Made by a program: the position numbers and the translations under genes. The notes beneath the pieces are model-generated. The model did no database searches. It was given only the letters and a program-made list of their open reading frames with translations, and was not told the origin of the DNA. A DNA stretch of 64,000 nt from an uncultured Dehalococcoidia bacterium (GTDB taxonomy: Bacteria > Chloroflexota > Dehalococcoidia > Lucifugimonadales > CATQGZ01), in NCBI GenBank assembly GCA_958295685.1, contig OY282365.1, positions 1,054,001 to 1,118,000 on the forward strand. The letters run 5' to 3'. This document shows, piece by piece, positions 33,443 to 42,738 of the stretch; positions within the stretch are counted from its first letter, which is position 1, and every line of letters starts with the position of its first letter.

Positions 33443-34365
33443 GTGCCGAGCCTGATTCTTGGGTCTACCACGCTGTACATGATGTCCGCCAGAAGGTTGG
33501 CAACCAGAAACATGACGCCGACGAGCATGGCCATTCCCTGCACCACGAACAGGTCTCTGGCCAGAACGGAAGACGCGAACAGTTGCCCCAGACCGGGCCA
33601 TCCGAACACCGACTCCACGAGGACGATTCCGTTCATCAGGCCCACGGCCAGGAGGGCCACGGAGGTGACGATGGTGATGAGGGAGTTGCGCACGGTGTGC
33701 CTCCAGAGCACGGATCTCTCCGACAGCCCCTTGGCCCTGGCGGTTCTGATGTAGTCGGAGCCCAGCACTTCAAGCACGGAGGATCGCGTGATTCTGAGGA
33801 GGCCGGCCATTGCGAACCATCCGGCCGTAACGGACGGGAGTATCCAGTGCTGCCAGCCACCGGTGCGGCCTGCGGCTGGCAGCCAGTTCAGGATCACGGC
33901 AAAGAGCAGTATGAACATGAGGGCCAGCCAGAACTCGGGTACCGACTGGCCCGCGAAGGCGAGCGTCCGCGAGATGGCGTCGGCCATCTTGCCGCGGTTG
34001 TAGGCGGCGAAGACCCCCAGGGGAAACGCGACGCCCAGCACGAACAGCAGGGCCATGCCACCCAGGTGAAGGCTGGGCACAATCCTGTCCTTGATGATGG
34101 CCGCGGAAGACCTGCGGAACTGGGTGGACAGCCCGAAGTCCGCCCTGACTGCGCGGCTCAGGAAGGAGAGGTACTGGATGGGCAGGGGGTCGTCCAGTCC
34201 GTGGATGCGCTTGAGCTCCTCGATGCTGTCGTCGTCTATCATCTCAGGGGGCAGGATGTAGAGGACGGGGTCTCCCGATACCCAGGTGAGGACGAACACG
34301 ACGAGCGAGAGTATCAGGAGCGTCAGTACCGACTGGATAAGCCTCTGGGCTATGTACCTGCGCAT
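33439..34365 (-). CDS. ABC transporter permease, DppB family
   Basis: A 308-residue permease: MRRYIAQRLIQSVLTLLILS, the periplasmic VSGDPVLYILPPEM, the EAA loop DYIRTARAKGLSERSVLWRH and the typical end IMYSVVDPRIRLGT. It is separated from its binding-protein gene by 222 bases holding a strong hairpin, the same design as the plus-strand operon. Confidence 0.94.
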   Translation of the reverse strand: MRRYIAQRLIQSVLTLLILSLVVFVLTWVSGDPVLYILPPEMIDDDSIEELKRIHGLDDPLPIQYLSFLSRAVRADFGLSTQFRRSSAAIIKDRIVPSLHLGGMALLFVLGVAFPLGVFAAYNRGKMADAISRTLAFAGQSVPEFWLALMFILLFAVILNWLPAAGRTGGWQHWILPSVTAGWFAMAGLLRITRSSVLEVLGSDYIRTARAKGLSERSVLWRHTVRNSLITIVTSVALLAVGLMNGIVLVESVFGWPGLGQLFASSVLARDLFVVQGMAMLVGVMFLVANLLADIMYSVVDPRIRLGT

Positions 34366-34541
34366 GCGCTGTCCTAGTGTAGCTCGCTGCTCAGTTCGGC
34401 AAAGGCCAAGTCCCCGCTCCCGCCCTGCCCTCTTCTTCGGCGGGAGGGCAATCGAATCCCAAGCCCGGCGTCTATACGCAGGGCCACCGGCTGACGGGGG
34501 GTCAACCGGCGGCCCATCACGCGCAGTCTTTCGTCTTTACC

Positions 34542-34566
34542 GTCCGGCCGGGGCTGCCGGCCGGAC
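34542..34566 (-). other. 10-bp hairpin between binding-protein and permease genes
   Basis: GTCCGGCCGG and CCGGCCGGAC flank a 5-base loop, 22 bases after the binding-protein stop, without a T-run. It probably protects the abundant binding-protein mRNA or attenuates the permease genes. No gene is seen in the rest of 34366-34587. Confidence 0.6.
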
Positions 34567-34587
34567 GCGGCTCTCCTGCGAACCCTC

Positions 34588-36429
34588 TTACTTCACGCCC
34601 TCGGCGGCCGTAATGTACTCGAAGTAGTGCGGCCAGGGCGCGCCGACGGTCAGGGGCCAGTCATCCACGCGGTCCTTGACGACTCCCCAGAAGAGCGGGT
34701 TCGTGGTCAAGGGTATCATGATCCAGTTATCGCGGACGTACTTGGACATCTCCGCGCTGGCCTGGTCGAACGCGGCCAGGTCGGTCGTGGTCGTCAGGAT
34801 GTCGTCGAGCCTCTGCATCTCGCTCCAGTGCGGGTCGGTGAGGAAGTAGGAGACACTGCGGCTGTAGAGGTAATTGGACCTGGTGGTAATGACCGGCTCG
34901 GTGCTGTTGCGGCCACCCGCGGACAGGTCCCAATCCATGGCCGGCTTGTCTTCTTCGTACCTCTGCGCACGGTGGTACTCGCCAGCGGAGCCGGACTGGA
35001 CCAGCTCGATGTTCAGGTCCAGGTTGTCGATCAGCATTGTGTGAACCGCTTCGGTGACCGCCTTCTTTTCCGGGGCGCCGCTCGGGGCCCATACTCCGGC
35101 GAGTATCTTCACCGTGCGGTCCATGGGGAAGTTAGCCTCTTCGAGCAGCTGCTTGGCCCTGTCGGGGTCGAACGGGATCGGGTTGTTCCTCATCTCGACC
35201 ACGAGCGGGTGGTCCCAGGCCCTCATGCCTGTGGCCATCATCGGCGCGTTCTGAACCTCAGACGTTCCGACGTAGATGGTGTCCACCAGCGCCTGACGAT
35301 CGACGGCTATGTTGAACGCCTCTCGCACTCTGGCGTCCGTGAATGGGTTGTCGGGGTCGAAGCCTTTGTCGTCCTGGTGCAGCATGTTGTAGAAGTAGAA
35401 CTGCAGGTGGACGGTCGCGGGCTGCTGGAGGATCTTGACGTGGTCGAGGCTCAGCGCCTGGTTCAGCGTCAGGGCCGACAGCGTTATCACGTCGGCCTGC
35501 TTCGAGGCCAGCTGGGCCAGTCTGGTCGCAGCCTCGGGCACCTGCAGGTGTATCTGCGTCTCCCAGTCCGGGGCAGGGTCCTTCCACCAGTCCACGTGAA
35601 CCTCGAACTCTTTCCTCTCGCCGGGCACGTCCTTCAGCTTCATGTAGGCGCCAGAGAGGATCGGGTCTTTCAGCCACTCCTCCCAGCCCACCGCCTTGAC
35701 CTCCTGCTCCGAGTAGAGCCCGCGGGGGTCGAGGTTGGTGGTCAGGGTCATCTGGGCCAGGCCGATGGTCGGGTTCTCGAACTCGATCTCTATCGTCTCG
35801 TCGTCGACGACCTCGTGTGTAGAGAAGAAGTAAGGGTGGTTGTAGAAGCCGTACCCGGCCATGGGGTCTCTTTCCTCGGAACAGTACGGCGAGGGTATGC
35901 CGCACGGCCTGGTTCCGTAGCCTTCCCAGAGGCTGAATTCGAGGTCCTGTATGGTGGCTTCTCTTCCGTTGAAGAACTTGATGCCGTCCTGCATCTTGAT
36001 GGTCCAGCTTCTGGTGTCGCTGCCAAAGTCCCACTCCTTCACGACGTGGGGCTGCAGGTTGCCCACGCGGTCCATGACGAAGATGTCGTCCTTCATCAGC
36101 AGGCATCCGGGCCTGCAGCCATAGAGCGGGAGGTCGCTTCGGGGCTCTGTCGTGAGTGTGCCCACTGTTTCGAGGGAGACGGTGAGCACGGAGCCTGGTA
36201 TCGTGCCCTCCATCATGGTCATGCTCTCATCTGGGGCCGCGGTCGCGGTCGCCTTGGTAACCGGCGCGACGGTCGCCGGCGCGGGCGGGGTCTCGATCAC
36301 TGCCGCCGCGGTGGGTTCCTCGTCTGCATCGTCACCGCCGCCGCAGGCGGCGACGACAAGGACTGCTGCGAGCAGAAGGGACAGGATCGCAAGGCTGCCG
36401 AATATGTCCGGTCTCGTCCATCGTTTCAT
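34588..36429 (-). CDS. ABC transporter substrate-binding lipoprotein (family 5)
   Basis: A 613-residue binding protein. The lipoprotein signal ends LLLAAVLVVAAC, followed by a Gly/Asp/Ala/Thr-rich linker. The domain has VVKEWDFGSDTRSWTIKMQDGIKF and FTDARVREAFNIAVDRQALVDT, the family-5 signature. Unlike the plus-strand homologue there is no Val/Glu repeat stalk. The ribosome site AGGAGG precedes ATG by nine bases. Heads an operon of two permeases and a GMC oxidoreductase, driven at least partly by element copy D. Confidence 0.93.
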   Translation of the reverse strand: MKRWTRPDIFGSLAILSLLLAAVLVVAACGGGDDADEEPTAAAVIETPPAPATVAPVTKATATAAPDESMTMMEGTIPGSVLTVSLETVGTLTTEPRSDLPLYGCRPGCLLMKDDIFVMDRVGNLQPHVVKEWDFGSDTRSWTIKMQDGIKFFNGREATIQDLEFSLWEGYGTRPCGIPSPYCSEERDPMAGYGFYNHPYFFSTHEVVDDETIEIEFENPTIGLAQMTLTTNLDPRGLYSEQEVKAVGWEEWLKDPILSGAYMKLKDVPGERKEFEVHVDWWKDPAPDWETQIHLQVPEAATRLAQLASKQADVITLSALTLNQALSLDHVKILQQPATVHLQFYFYNMLHQDDKGFDPDNPFTDARVREAFNIAVDRQALVDTIYVGTSEVQNAPMMATGMRAWDHPLVVEMRNNPIPFDPDRAKQLLEEANFPMDRTVKILAGVWAPSGAPEKKAVTEAVHTMLIDNLDLNIELVQSGSAGEYHRAQRYEEDKPAMDWDLSAGGRNSTEPVITTRSNYLYSRSVSYFLTDPHWSEMQRLDDILTTTTDLAAFDQASAEMSKYVRDNWIMIPLTTNPLFWGVVKDRVDDWPLTVGAPWPHYFEYITAAEGVK

Positions 36430-36648
36430 GGCTTTGTACCTCCTAAAGCTGTATGGGCCACGATTCTTAGGAACACGCCAGTCACCAAATCACCCGCAAC
36501 GGGGCAACTTGCGGGAATCAGTATCAGGTAGCAAGCCCAATGTCAAGCGCGTACCTGTCACTCAAGAGCGTTTTGTGGCCCCACCTGGTTGACTGGGGCG
36601 GGGCGCCGGTCCCCAGCGCCGGCAACCTCCGGGGCTCGGCGGCGGCGG

Positions 36649-36941
36649 GAAATTTTGGCCAAAGTGTCGGATTTTCCGCATCTTCGTAGCTGAGAGGGCC
36701 GATTTTGGCCGACACTTTCCGACACTTGCCCGACACTTATCCGACAGTTTTCCGACACTTATCCGACACTTTCCGACACTTATCCGACACTTATCCGACA
36801 GGTCCATCCGGACGCTTGGGGAGTCTTGCGGGCGGTTTGTGGAGAGAGGCGGCTGTGTCATGGGCATACTCTAGCACAGCGGTTCGGGCGTGTCAATTGT
36901 CTGAATCAGGATTCTCAGGATTGGAGGATTGTCAGGATTGG
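36649..36941 (-). repeat. Promoter-array leader element, copy D (upstream of second ABC operon)
   Basis: Reading leftwards: four AATCCT boxes (36908-36939), TTGACA (36891-36896), 17-bp spacer, TAGAGT (36868-36873). An ATG at 36859-36861 opens an ORF that runs through the array to 36562 (99 codons, beginning MTQPPLSTNRPQDSPSVRMD and containing SDKCRISVGK-type repeats). Eight units of the type CCGACACTTAT (plus strand) fill 36709-36794. The core CATCTTCGTAGCTGAG ends at 36695 and the inverted unit AAAGTGTCGGA is at 36661-36671. The array and inverted unit both carry CGG, unlike copy B. The rest of 36430-37021 shows no gene. Confidence 0.85.
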
Positions 36942-37021
36942 GACCAACCCTCCCCTAATTCGGCCGGGCGGCGTGATGGACGTCAGGCTGTGCCAGGTTC
37001 ACGGCAGGCCCTTGCGATTGC

Positions 37022-38761
37022 TCACCGCGCCACGGGCGGGTCGATGCGGATCGTTATAACGTCGGCATCGTGATACCGCTGGTGCCGCACGGAGGAGGAG
37101 TAGTGCGTAAGCAACCGGATTGAGAATTCAGGCCATGCCGGAGCTTCCACGGCCTGCTCCTGGAGCTGCCGGATCCTGTCCTCCAGGTTCTCTGCGCTCG
37201 CCGCGCCTATGAACTCCAGTACCGCCACCGGGCCGTCTCTGGACGCCAGAACGAGCATTCGCCACTTGTCTCGGTCATTCTCTCCCAGACCCTGCACCAG
37301 CGTCAGGAGGGTTTCTTCCGCGGCTGCACTCACGCGGTCCGTCATCTCCGAGCCCCAGCCCTGCCGCTCCGTGAACTTGGATATGAACGCATTGAGATCC
37401 GGCAATGCCTCGACGTCCAACGCCGACCGGAAGCGCATACGCCGCGGGGCGGTGAGGTTCATAAACAGATTCAGGACTATCGCAGTGAGTCCTCCGGCTA
37501 CGATCCCGCTTTTGAGCAGGCTTTCATACACCGAGTGAAGCTCTGGCAGTGGGAGCAGCCGAAACTCGAAGGCCGCGCCGACCAGGACGGAGACTCCCAC
37601 AATCACAACCTTTCGCCTGTCGAGACCGTCTTGGACAACCGTGCGCGCGCCCTCGGAAAACATGACTGCGGCTACGGCGACGATGAATCCCGTCATGACA
37701 GGGCCGGGGATGCCGGCAAACAGGCCGGACAATTTGGGCAGGAACGCCAGCGCGATAAATGCTCCGGCGACCCAGTATCCGATTTTGCGCGAAGCTACTC
37801 CAGTGATCTGGACGAACGAGACCATGGTCAAGGCTCCGATGTTGGGCGCTGCTCCGGCAAGGCCGGCTATCAGATTGCCCGCGCCGGCGGTCGAGATTGA
37901 CCGCTGCACTTCCCGAAAATCGACGGCTCGGACCTGGCGCCATGAGCTCTGATGCAGGCTGATGAAGGTGCCGCCAGTCTGAAGGGAGATGATCACGCTG
38001 AGGAACAGGAACACCGGAACAAGGGACCAGAAGGAGGCTCCAAAGTCGAGACCATTGACCAGCAGCGGCCAAGCGTCGGGGGGAACCCCCACCCAGGAGG
38101 CCTGCGCGACTATACCGAAGTCGTATATGCCCATAATCACCGCAGCGGCGCATCCGGCGGCTATGCCGCACAACGGCGCCCAGAGACGCAGCGCATCCGA
38201 GCCCCGCAGGGTTATCGCGACAATGACGGCAAGGGTGGCCAGAGCCGCCACCGGCGCGGACCACGGTGAGGACATTGGCGCTTCGATCATCAGACCGGAC
38301 ATTACAGAGATCAGGGAGAACGCGATCAGCATCATCACCGTGCCGTAGACCGTTGGCGTGATGATCCGCCTGATGTAGAACAGCCACCTGGAGAAGATGA
38401 TCTGGAATGCCGCCGAAACGAGCACCAGGGCCATCATCGTTGCGGGCCCGCCGTCCACCAGCGCCATGATGCAGAACGGTATGGCGGCAAAGGACATGTA
38501 CATGGGGAAGGGGGCCCCGGTCCCGATGGGACCAAGCCGGACTGTCTGCAGCAGCGTGGACACGCCGATCACTATCAGCGTGGCGAATACCAGCCATAGC
38601 AGGAAGGCGTCACTTCCCCCCGACCCTTTGGCCACGATAACGGGCCCCACCAGCGTCTCGATTGAAGCGACAACCGTGAACTGCAAGCCAACTCCCGCGG
38701 CGACCAGGACGGGAGGGCTTTCGTGGAACTCGTAGCGTGGGTTGGCGGAAGCCGGCGTCAC
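37022..38761 (-). CDS. NCS2-type (xanthine/uracil) permease with C-terminal HATPase-like domain
   Basis: A 579-residue protein. Residues 15-440 contain about 12-14 membrane helices with SLC23/NCS2 features (ETLVGPVIVAKGSGGSD, SLQTGGTFISLHQ, NLIAGLAGAAPNIGALTMVS, RKIGYWVAGAFI). From about 450 a cytosolic tail reads LPDLNAFISKFTERQGWG then DRVSAAAEETLLTLVQGLG, resembling the N-box region of RsbW-like HATPases, ending HYSSSVRHQRYHDADVITIR. The usual N-box Asn appears replaced by Thr, so ATP binding is uncertain. It probably imports a nucleobase, with an attached sensory or regulatory tail. Confidence 0.82.
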   Translation of the reverse strand: MTPASANPRYEFHESPPVLVAAGVGLQFTVVASIETLVGPVIVAKGSGGSDAFLLWLVFATLIVIGVSTLLQTVRLGPIGTGAPFPMYMSFAAIPFCIMALVDGGPATMMALVLVSAAFQIIFSRWLFYIRRIITPTVYGTVMMLIAFSLISVMSGLMIEAPMSSPWSAPVAALATLAVIVAITLRGSDALRLWAPLCGIAAGCAAAVIMGIYDFGIVAQASWVGVPPDAWPLLVNGLDFGASFWSLVPVFLFLSVIISLQTGGTFISLHQSSWRQVRAVDFREVQRSISTAGAGNLIAGLAGAAPNIGALTMVSFVQITGVASRKIGYWVAGAFIALAFLPKLSGLFAGIPGPVMTGFIVAVAAVMFSEGARTVVQDGLDRRKVVIVGVSVLVGAAFEFRLLPLPELHSVYESLLKSGIVAGGLTAIVLNLFMNLTAPRRMRFRSALDVEALPDLNAFISKFTERQGWGSEMTDRVSAAAEETLLTLVQGLGENDRDKWRMLVLASRDGPVAVLEFIGAASAENLEDRIRQLQEQAVEAPAWPEFSIRLLTHYSSSVRHQRYHDADVITIRIDPPVAR

Positions 38762-38828
38762 TGTTAGATCGGTCCCTTCGGTCTCGACTCAGAGGGCGAT
38801 GAGGCGAGCGGCGCTGCCGCCCAGCGCC

Positions 38829-39126
38829 CGGGAAATTTTCGCGTAACGCGTAAATTTGGGGGGTTTGCGGGCATTCCGCAGCCATTTCGTAGCTGGGAGG
38901 GCCGATTTTTGGCTGATATTACCTGACACTTTCCGACAGGTCAACGCAGGCGATGAAGGAGTCTTGCGGGCGGTTGTGGGGGAGAGTCGGCTGTGTCATG
39001 GGTAAATCGTAGTACAACGGTTCGGGGTTGTCAAGGGTTGTCTGAATCAGCTCGGCGCCGCGCAGCGGAATCAACTATACCATGGCGGCAACGAAGGATT
39101 CTCAGGATTGGAGGATTGTCAGGATT
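38829..39126 (-). repeat. Promoter-array leader element, copy E (reduced array, upstream of NCS2 gene)
   Basis: Reading leftwards: four AATCCT boxes (39095-39126), then about 50 extra bases not in copies C and D, TTGACA (39029-39034), 17-bp spacer, TACGAT (39006-39011). An ATG at 38997-38999 opens a 26-codon ORF ending at 38919 (MTQPTLPHNRPQDSFIACVD...). Only two array units remain (about 38922-38940). The core CATTTCGTAGCTG is at 38883-38895. No clear inverted unit is present, only an AT-rich tail with a GCGTAACGCG palindrome. It looks like a contracted or decayed copy. 38762-38828 is otherwise empty. Confidence 0.75.
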
Positions 39127-39187
39127 GGCGGCGCCTGGGGATGGATTCCCGCTCGGTGGGGAAACGGCGTCGAGGAACGCCTGGGAG

Positions 39188-39263
39188 TGGTACCCCTGCC
39201 CGGACTCGAACCGGGGCGCACGGTTTAGGAAACCGCTGCTCTATCCGCCTGAGCTACAGGGGC
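39188..39263 (-). tRNA. tRNA-Arg (anticodon CCT)
   Basis: A complete cloverleaf on the minus strand with encoded CCA. Acceptor GCCCCTG pairs with CAGGGGT (G-U at 1-72), D-arm TAGCTCAGGCGGATAGAGC, anticodon loop TTCCTAA with CCT at 34-36, and T-arm GGTTCGAGTCC. It reads AGG codons. It lies in the gap between copy E and recO. Confidence 0.95.
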
Positions 39264-39370
39264 GCGCCACGTATGGCCGGATTGTAGCACAGCGCGCCGG
39301 GCCTCGTGGGGCTGCGCCCTTGGGCGGCGCGCCTGAGCATCTTGTGGATAGCCGCCCTTGCAGGCACTGC

Positions 39371-40156
39371 TCACGAGGCCCGGCGCGTGCCGGGAGAGGA
39401 CGAGCAGACCAGGTCCATGAAGCGGGTCGTCCTCAGTCCACGCTCCACGACGTAGCGGACGTAGTTTCTGAGGAGCCGCTCGATCTCGCCGATCAGCCTG
39501 TCCGAGACGTGTATTGAGGCGATGTCCTCGAAGCGGCGGCGGCGCCGGAGGAGGCGGACGACCTTCATGGCGTTGAGTGACAGCGGGATGAGGGCCTCGG
39601 AGCCGGCGCGGCACAGGGGGCAGACGATTCCTCCTCGGGAGCAGCTGAAGAGGTGGCCGCCGGGCTCCAGTTCGGAGCGGCACTCGACGCATCGGTAGAG
39701 CTCCGGGCTGAATCCGGTGTGGTCCAGGAGCAGCACCTCGAAGCGGCGCGTGAGGAGGGCGGCCCGGTCGGTGATCGAGAGCCACCCGAGCGTTTCGACG
39801 AGGAGGCGGTAGACCGGTTCGTTCGCCGAGCGCTCGACGGTGAAGCCGTCGGTGAGCTCGGCGACATACAGCGCGCGCGTCAGGCGCTCCAGGTCTTCCG
39901 TGACGCTTCGGAAGGCGTCGACGGTCTGAGCCTCCACCACCACGTCCAGGCTCCTTCCGGCGGACAGCGACACGGAGGCGCGGGTGAGCGGCTCGAGTTG
40001 CCCGCGGAGTCTGCTCTTCTGCCTCCGCGCGCCCTTTGCGACGACCCGCACCTTGCCCACGCCGGGCGTGTACAGGGTCAGGATGCGGTCGGCCTCACCA
40101 ATGGCGGACTGCCTCAGGACGACGGCCTCTGTCCTGTATGTCCTGGAGCCGGGCAC
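39371..40156 (-). CDS. recO: DNA repair protein RecO
   Basis: Recombination mediator that helps load RecA together with RecR. Its 261 residues start MPGSRTYRTEAVVLRQSAIGEADRIL, the OB-fold N-terminus of RecO, with YTPGVGKVRVVAKGARRQKS. Four zinc-type cysteines occur in CVECRSELEPGGHLFSCS and VCPLC. recR follows 13 bases upstream in reading order, so the two partners share an operon with ybaB and dnaX. Confidence 0.94.
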   Translation of the reverse strand: MPGSRTYRTEAVVLRQSAIGEADRILTLYTPGVGKVRVVAKGARRQKSRLRGQLEPLTRASVSLSAGRSLDVVVEAQTVDAFRSVTEDLERLTRALYVAELTDGFTVERSANEPVYRLLVETLGWLSITDRAALLTRRFEVLLLDHTGFSPELYRCVECRSELEPGGHLFSCSRGGIVCPLCRAGSEALIPLSLNAMKVVRLLRRRRRFEDIASIHVSDRLIGEIERLLRNYVRYVVERGLRTTRFMDLVCSSSPGTRRAS

Positions 40157-40169
40157 CGGAGCGCAGGGC

Positions 40170-40781
40170 CTAGAAGGGCTGCCGGCCCTCGATGGCTCGG
40201 CCGAGTGTCACCTGGTCGGCGTATTCGAGGTCGCCGCCAACCGGCAGGCCGCGGGCGGGCCGGGTGATCGACACGCCGAGAGGGGCGAGCAGACGGTGAA
40301 CGTACATGGACGTGGTCTCTCCCTCCAGGTTCGGGTTGGTCGCCAGGATGACTTCACTGACTCCGTCGCGGACGCGCCCCAGGAGCGGTTGTATCCTGAG
40401 TTCGTCGGGCCCTATGCCGTCCATGGGCGATATGGCGCCGTGGAGCACGTGGTAGAGGCCCGCGTATGCCCCCGTCTTCTCCAGGGACAGCACGTCCAGC
40501 GCCTCTTCCACGACGCATATTCTGGTCCTGTCGCGGCTGGGGTCGGCGCAGATGGAGCACGGGTCGGACTCGGTGATGTTGAAGCACTGGGAGCACAGGA
40601 CTATCCGCTCCTTGACGGAGATGAGCGCGTCGGCCAGTTCGCGGGCCTGGTCTTCGGGCATTCGGACGAGGTAGTAGGTGAGACGCTGGGCCGTCTTCGG
40701 GCCTATGCCGGGGAGCCTGTGGAATTGTTCGACGAGCCGGGACACCGGCCCGGCCAATCCGCGAACGCCGTCGGTGGTCAT
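40170..40781 (-). CDS. recR: Recombination protein RecR
   Basis: 203 residues with the complete RecR layout: helix-hairpin-helix FHRLPGIGPKTAQRLTYYLV, zinc finger CSQCFNITESDPCSIC, Toprim domain beginning RICVVEEALDVLSLEKTG, and the C-terminal Walker-like LATNPNLEGETTSMYVHRLL. ATG at 40779-40781 is chosen; the upstream extension is a shadow of ybaB. Its partner recO follows. Confidence 0.97.
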   Translation of the reverse strand: MTTDGVRGLAGPVSRLVEQFHRLPGIGPKTAQRLTYYLVRMPEDQARELADALISVKERIVLCSQCFNITESDPCSICADPSRDRTRICVVEEALDVLSLEKTGAYAGLYHVLHGAISPMDGIGPDELRIQPLLGRVRDGVSEVILATNPNLEGETTSMYVHRLLAPLGVSITRPARGLPVGGDLEYADQVTLGRAIEGRQPF

Positions 40782-40795
40782 CGCGTCCAGCCCTG

Positions 40796-41104
40796 CTAGG
40801 TCAGCCCCGGAATGCCCAGTCCGCCGGTGATTGCGCCCATCTTGTTCGACGCCATGTCCTGAGCCTTCTGAAGCCCTTCGTTCGCAGCGGCCATCACGAG
40901 GTCCTGGAGCATCTCCACGTCGTCGGAGGAGACCGCGTCCGGGTCGATGGTCAGGGACTCGATCCTCAGACTGCCGCTCACCACTGCCCTGACCGCGCCC
41001 CCGCCTGCGGTGGCCTCGACCGTCTCGCTCTCGATCTCCTGCTGGGCCTTCATCATCTGCTTCTGAAGCTGCTTGGCCTGCCGGAGCATCTTCTTGTTCA
41101 TCAT
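40796..41104 (-). CDS. ybaB: YbaB/EbfC nucleoid-associated protein
   Basis: A 102-residue DNA-binding protein. MLRQAKQLQKQMMKAQQEIE forms the first helix, followed by VEATAGGGAVRAVVSGSLRI and LEMLQDLVMAAANEGLQKAQ-like VEMLQDLVMAAANEGLQKAQ, and a Gly/Met-rich C-terminus. It lies between dnaX and recR, the classic order dnaX-ybaB-recR. The start overlaps the dnaX stop; an adjacent second ATG is an equally possible start. Confidence 0.96.
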   Translation of the reverse strand: MMNKKMLRQAKQLQKQMMKAQQEIESETVEATAGGGAVRAVVSGSLRIESLTIDPDAVSSDDVEMLQDLVMAAANEGLQKAQDMASNKMGAITGGLGIPGLT

Positions 41105-42738
41105 GACTCTTCCTCCCTCTCGTCAACGACCTGGGCCCCCTTCGACCTCGCGGCCCTCACCATGGGGCTCCGGTCGGCGGCTCTGACCTGTTTGTGGTTT
41201 CCTACGTCCGCCGCGGCGAGGACGTCCATCCGGTAGGGGCTGCCCAGTATCTTCTCGAGCGTCTGCTCCACCTCTCTGCGGGTGACCGGGTTGTCAAGCT
41301 CTTCCTTGACGCGCTCGACGTGTGAGACGTAGGGGAATCTGAGCGTGACGACGCCGTCGGCGAACTCGCGCTCCTTGCATCCTTTGAGCAGCGCCCCCAG
41401 CTTGAAGCGGCTGCCCGTGAGTCTGAGCGCCCTCACCACCTGATCCCATCGATCGTCCGGGCCGCCGGATGGCCGCGGCTGCGGTGGAGGCTCGACCGGA
41501 GAGGCGGGTTCGGAGGGCTGCCTGGGTCTCTCCGGTGGCCGTGTCTGCCTGTGGGAACCGGGATACGACTCTGGGACGGCAGGACGCGGGGGGCGGCGGG
41601 GCGCGGCGGGCGCGGGTGCGGGCGCTCTCGGCGGCGGGGCGGATTCGGCCGGCATGGCCTGAGCCTTCGGCGCGGCGGCCGATTCGAGGAGAGCGAGCTC
41701 CAGCGGCAGCGGGGAGTAGCTGTCGCGCCGCATGTCCACGTCCGAGAAGGTCTTCAGGGCGTGGACCAGCCTGTCCAGCGCAGCCGAGCCTGCCAGTTCT
41801 CTCATCCGGGCGGTCGCCTCGTCGGAGTAGCCCTCCGGCGTGCCGCCGCCGGTCTTGAGAAGGAGGATGCCGCGCAGCATGTCCACGACGCCGCGATGCA
41901 GGCTGCCCAGGTCGCTCCCCTGCCCCGTCACCTCGCCGATCAGCGCGAGCCCGCCTCCGATGTTTGCTTCCACGACGCGCTCGGCCAGTTGGAGGGCCAC
42001 CTCGTCTCCGGTGAGTCCCATCATGTCGCGGACGTGCGCTTCGGTCATGGGCGAGCCGTATGAGACGACCGCCTGTTCGAGGAGGTTCTCGGCGTCGCGG
42101 AGGCTTCCGCCGGAGCTTCGGGCGATCAGCGCAAGGGCCTCGGGCGACGCGTCCATGTCCTCATCCCGGCAGAGTTGGGCCAGCTTGGCTTCCATCAGAC
42201 CCTGCGGGATGCGCCTGAAGTCGAAGCGCTGGCAGCGGGAGATTATGGTCAGCGGGAGCCTGTGAACCTCTGTGGTTGCGAGCACGAATATGACGTGCGC
42301 CGGGGGCTCTTCCAGGGTCTTCAGCAGAGCGTTGAAGGCTGGGGCGGTCAGCATGTGGGCTTCGTCGATGATATAGACCTTGTAAGACGCCTCGCTCGGG
42401 GTGAAGCGGACCTTTTCGCTGAGGTCTCGGATATCGTCTATGCCGCGATTGCTTGCGGCGTCGATCTCGATCAGATCGAGGGCGCGGCCTTGACGAATGG
42501 AGACGCAGATGCCGCACGTGTTGTCCGGCTCGCCGTCCTGTGGGGCGCGGCAGTTGGCGGCCATGGCGAGTATTCTCGCCGTGCTGGTCTTTCCGGTGCC
42601 CCGAGGCCCGCAGAAGAGATAGGCATGAGCGAGACGGTTCAGTGAGACCGCGTGCCGAAGGGTCTGGCTGACTGCCTCCTGGCCGACCAGCTCGTCCAAG
42701 CGCCTGGGCCGCCACTTCCGGTACAGCACTTCACTCAA
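41101..42738 (-). CDS. dnaX: DNA polymerase III subunit gamma/tau
   Basis: Clamp-loader ATPase of 545 residues. It starts MSEVLYRKWRPRRLDELVGQ and has Walker A FCGPRGTGKTSTARIL, a zinc module CRAPQDGEPDNTCGIC, Walker B KVYIIDEAHML and sensor LATTEVHRLPLTIISRC. A Pro/Arg/Ser-rich linker (about residues 365-430) leads to a tau-like C-terminal domain. I saw no obvious A-rich slippery site for a programmed shift. The start overlaps ybeY by eight bases. Confidence 0.97.
   Translation of the reverse strand: MSEVLYRKWRPRRLDELVGQEAVSQTLRHAVSLNRLAHAYLFCGPRGTGKTSTARILAMAANCRAPQDGEPDNTCGICVSIRQGRALDLIEIDAASNRGIDDIRDLSEKVRFTPSEASYKVYIIDEAHMLTAPAFNALLKTLEEPPAHVIFVLATTEVHRLPLTIISRCQRFDFRRIPQGLMEAKLAQLCRDEDMDASPEALALIARSSGGSLRDAENLLEQAVVSYGSPMTEAHVRDMMGLTGDEVALQLAERVVEANIGGGLALIGEVTGQGSDLGSLHRGVVDMLRGILLLKTGGGTPEGYSDEATARMRELAGSAALDRLVHALKTFSDVDMRRDSYSPLPLELALLESAAAPKAQAMPAESAPPPRAPAPAPAAPRRPPRPAVPESYPGSHRQTRPPERPRQPSEPASPVEPPPQPRPSGGPDDRWDQVVRALRLTGSRFKLGALLKGCKEREFADGVVTLRFPYVSHVERVKEELDNPVTRREVEQTLEKILGSPYRMDVLAAADVGNHKQVRAADRSPMVRAARSKGAQVVDEREEES

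Noticed and set aside
41101..42738. Programmed frameshift in dnaX producing a gamma form
   Set aside because: I found no A-rich slippery heptamer followed by a clear hairpin; GC-rich codons dominate the linker.
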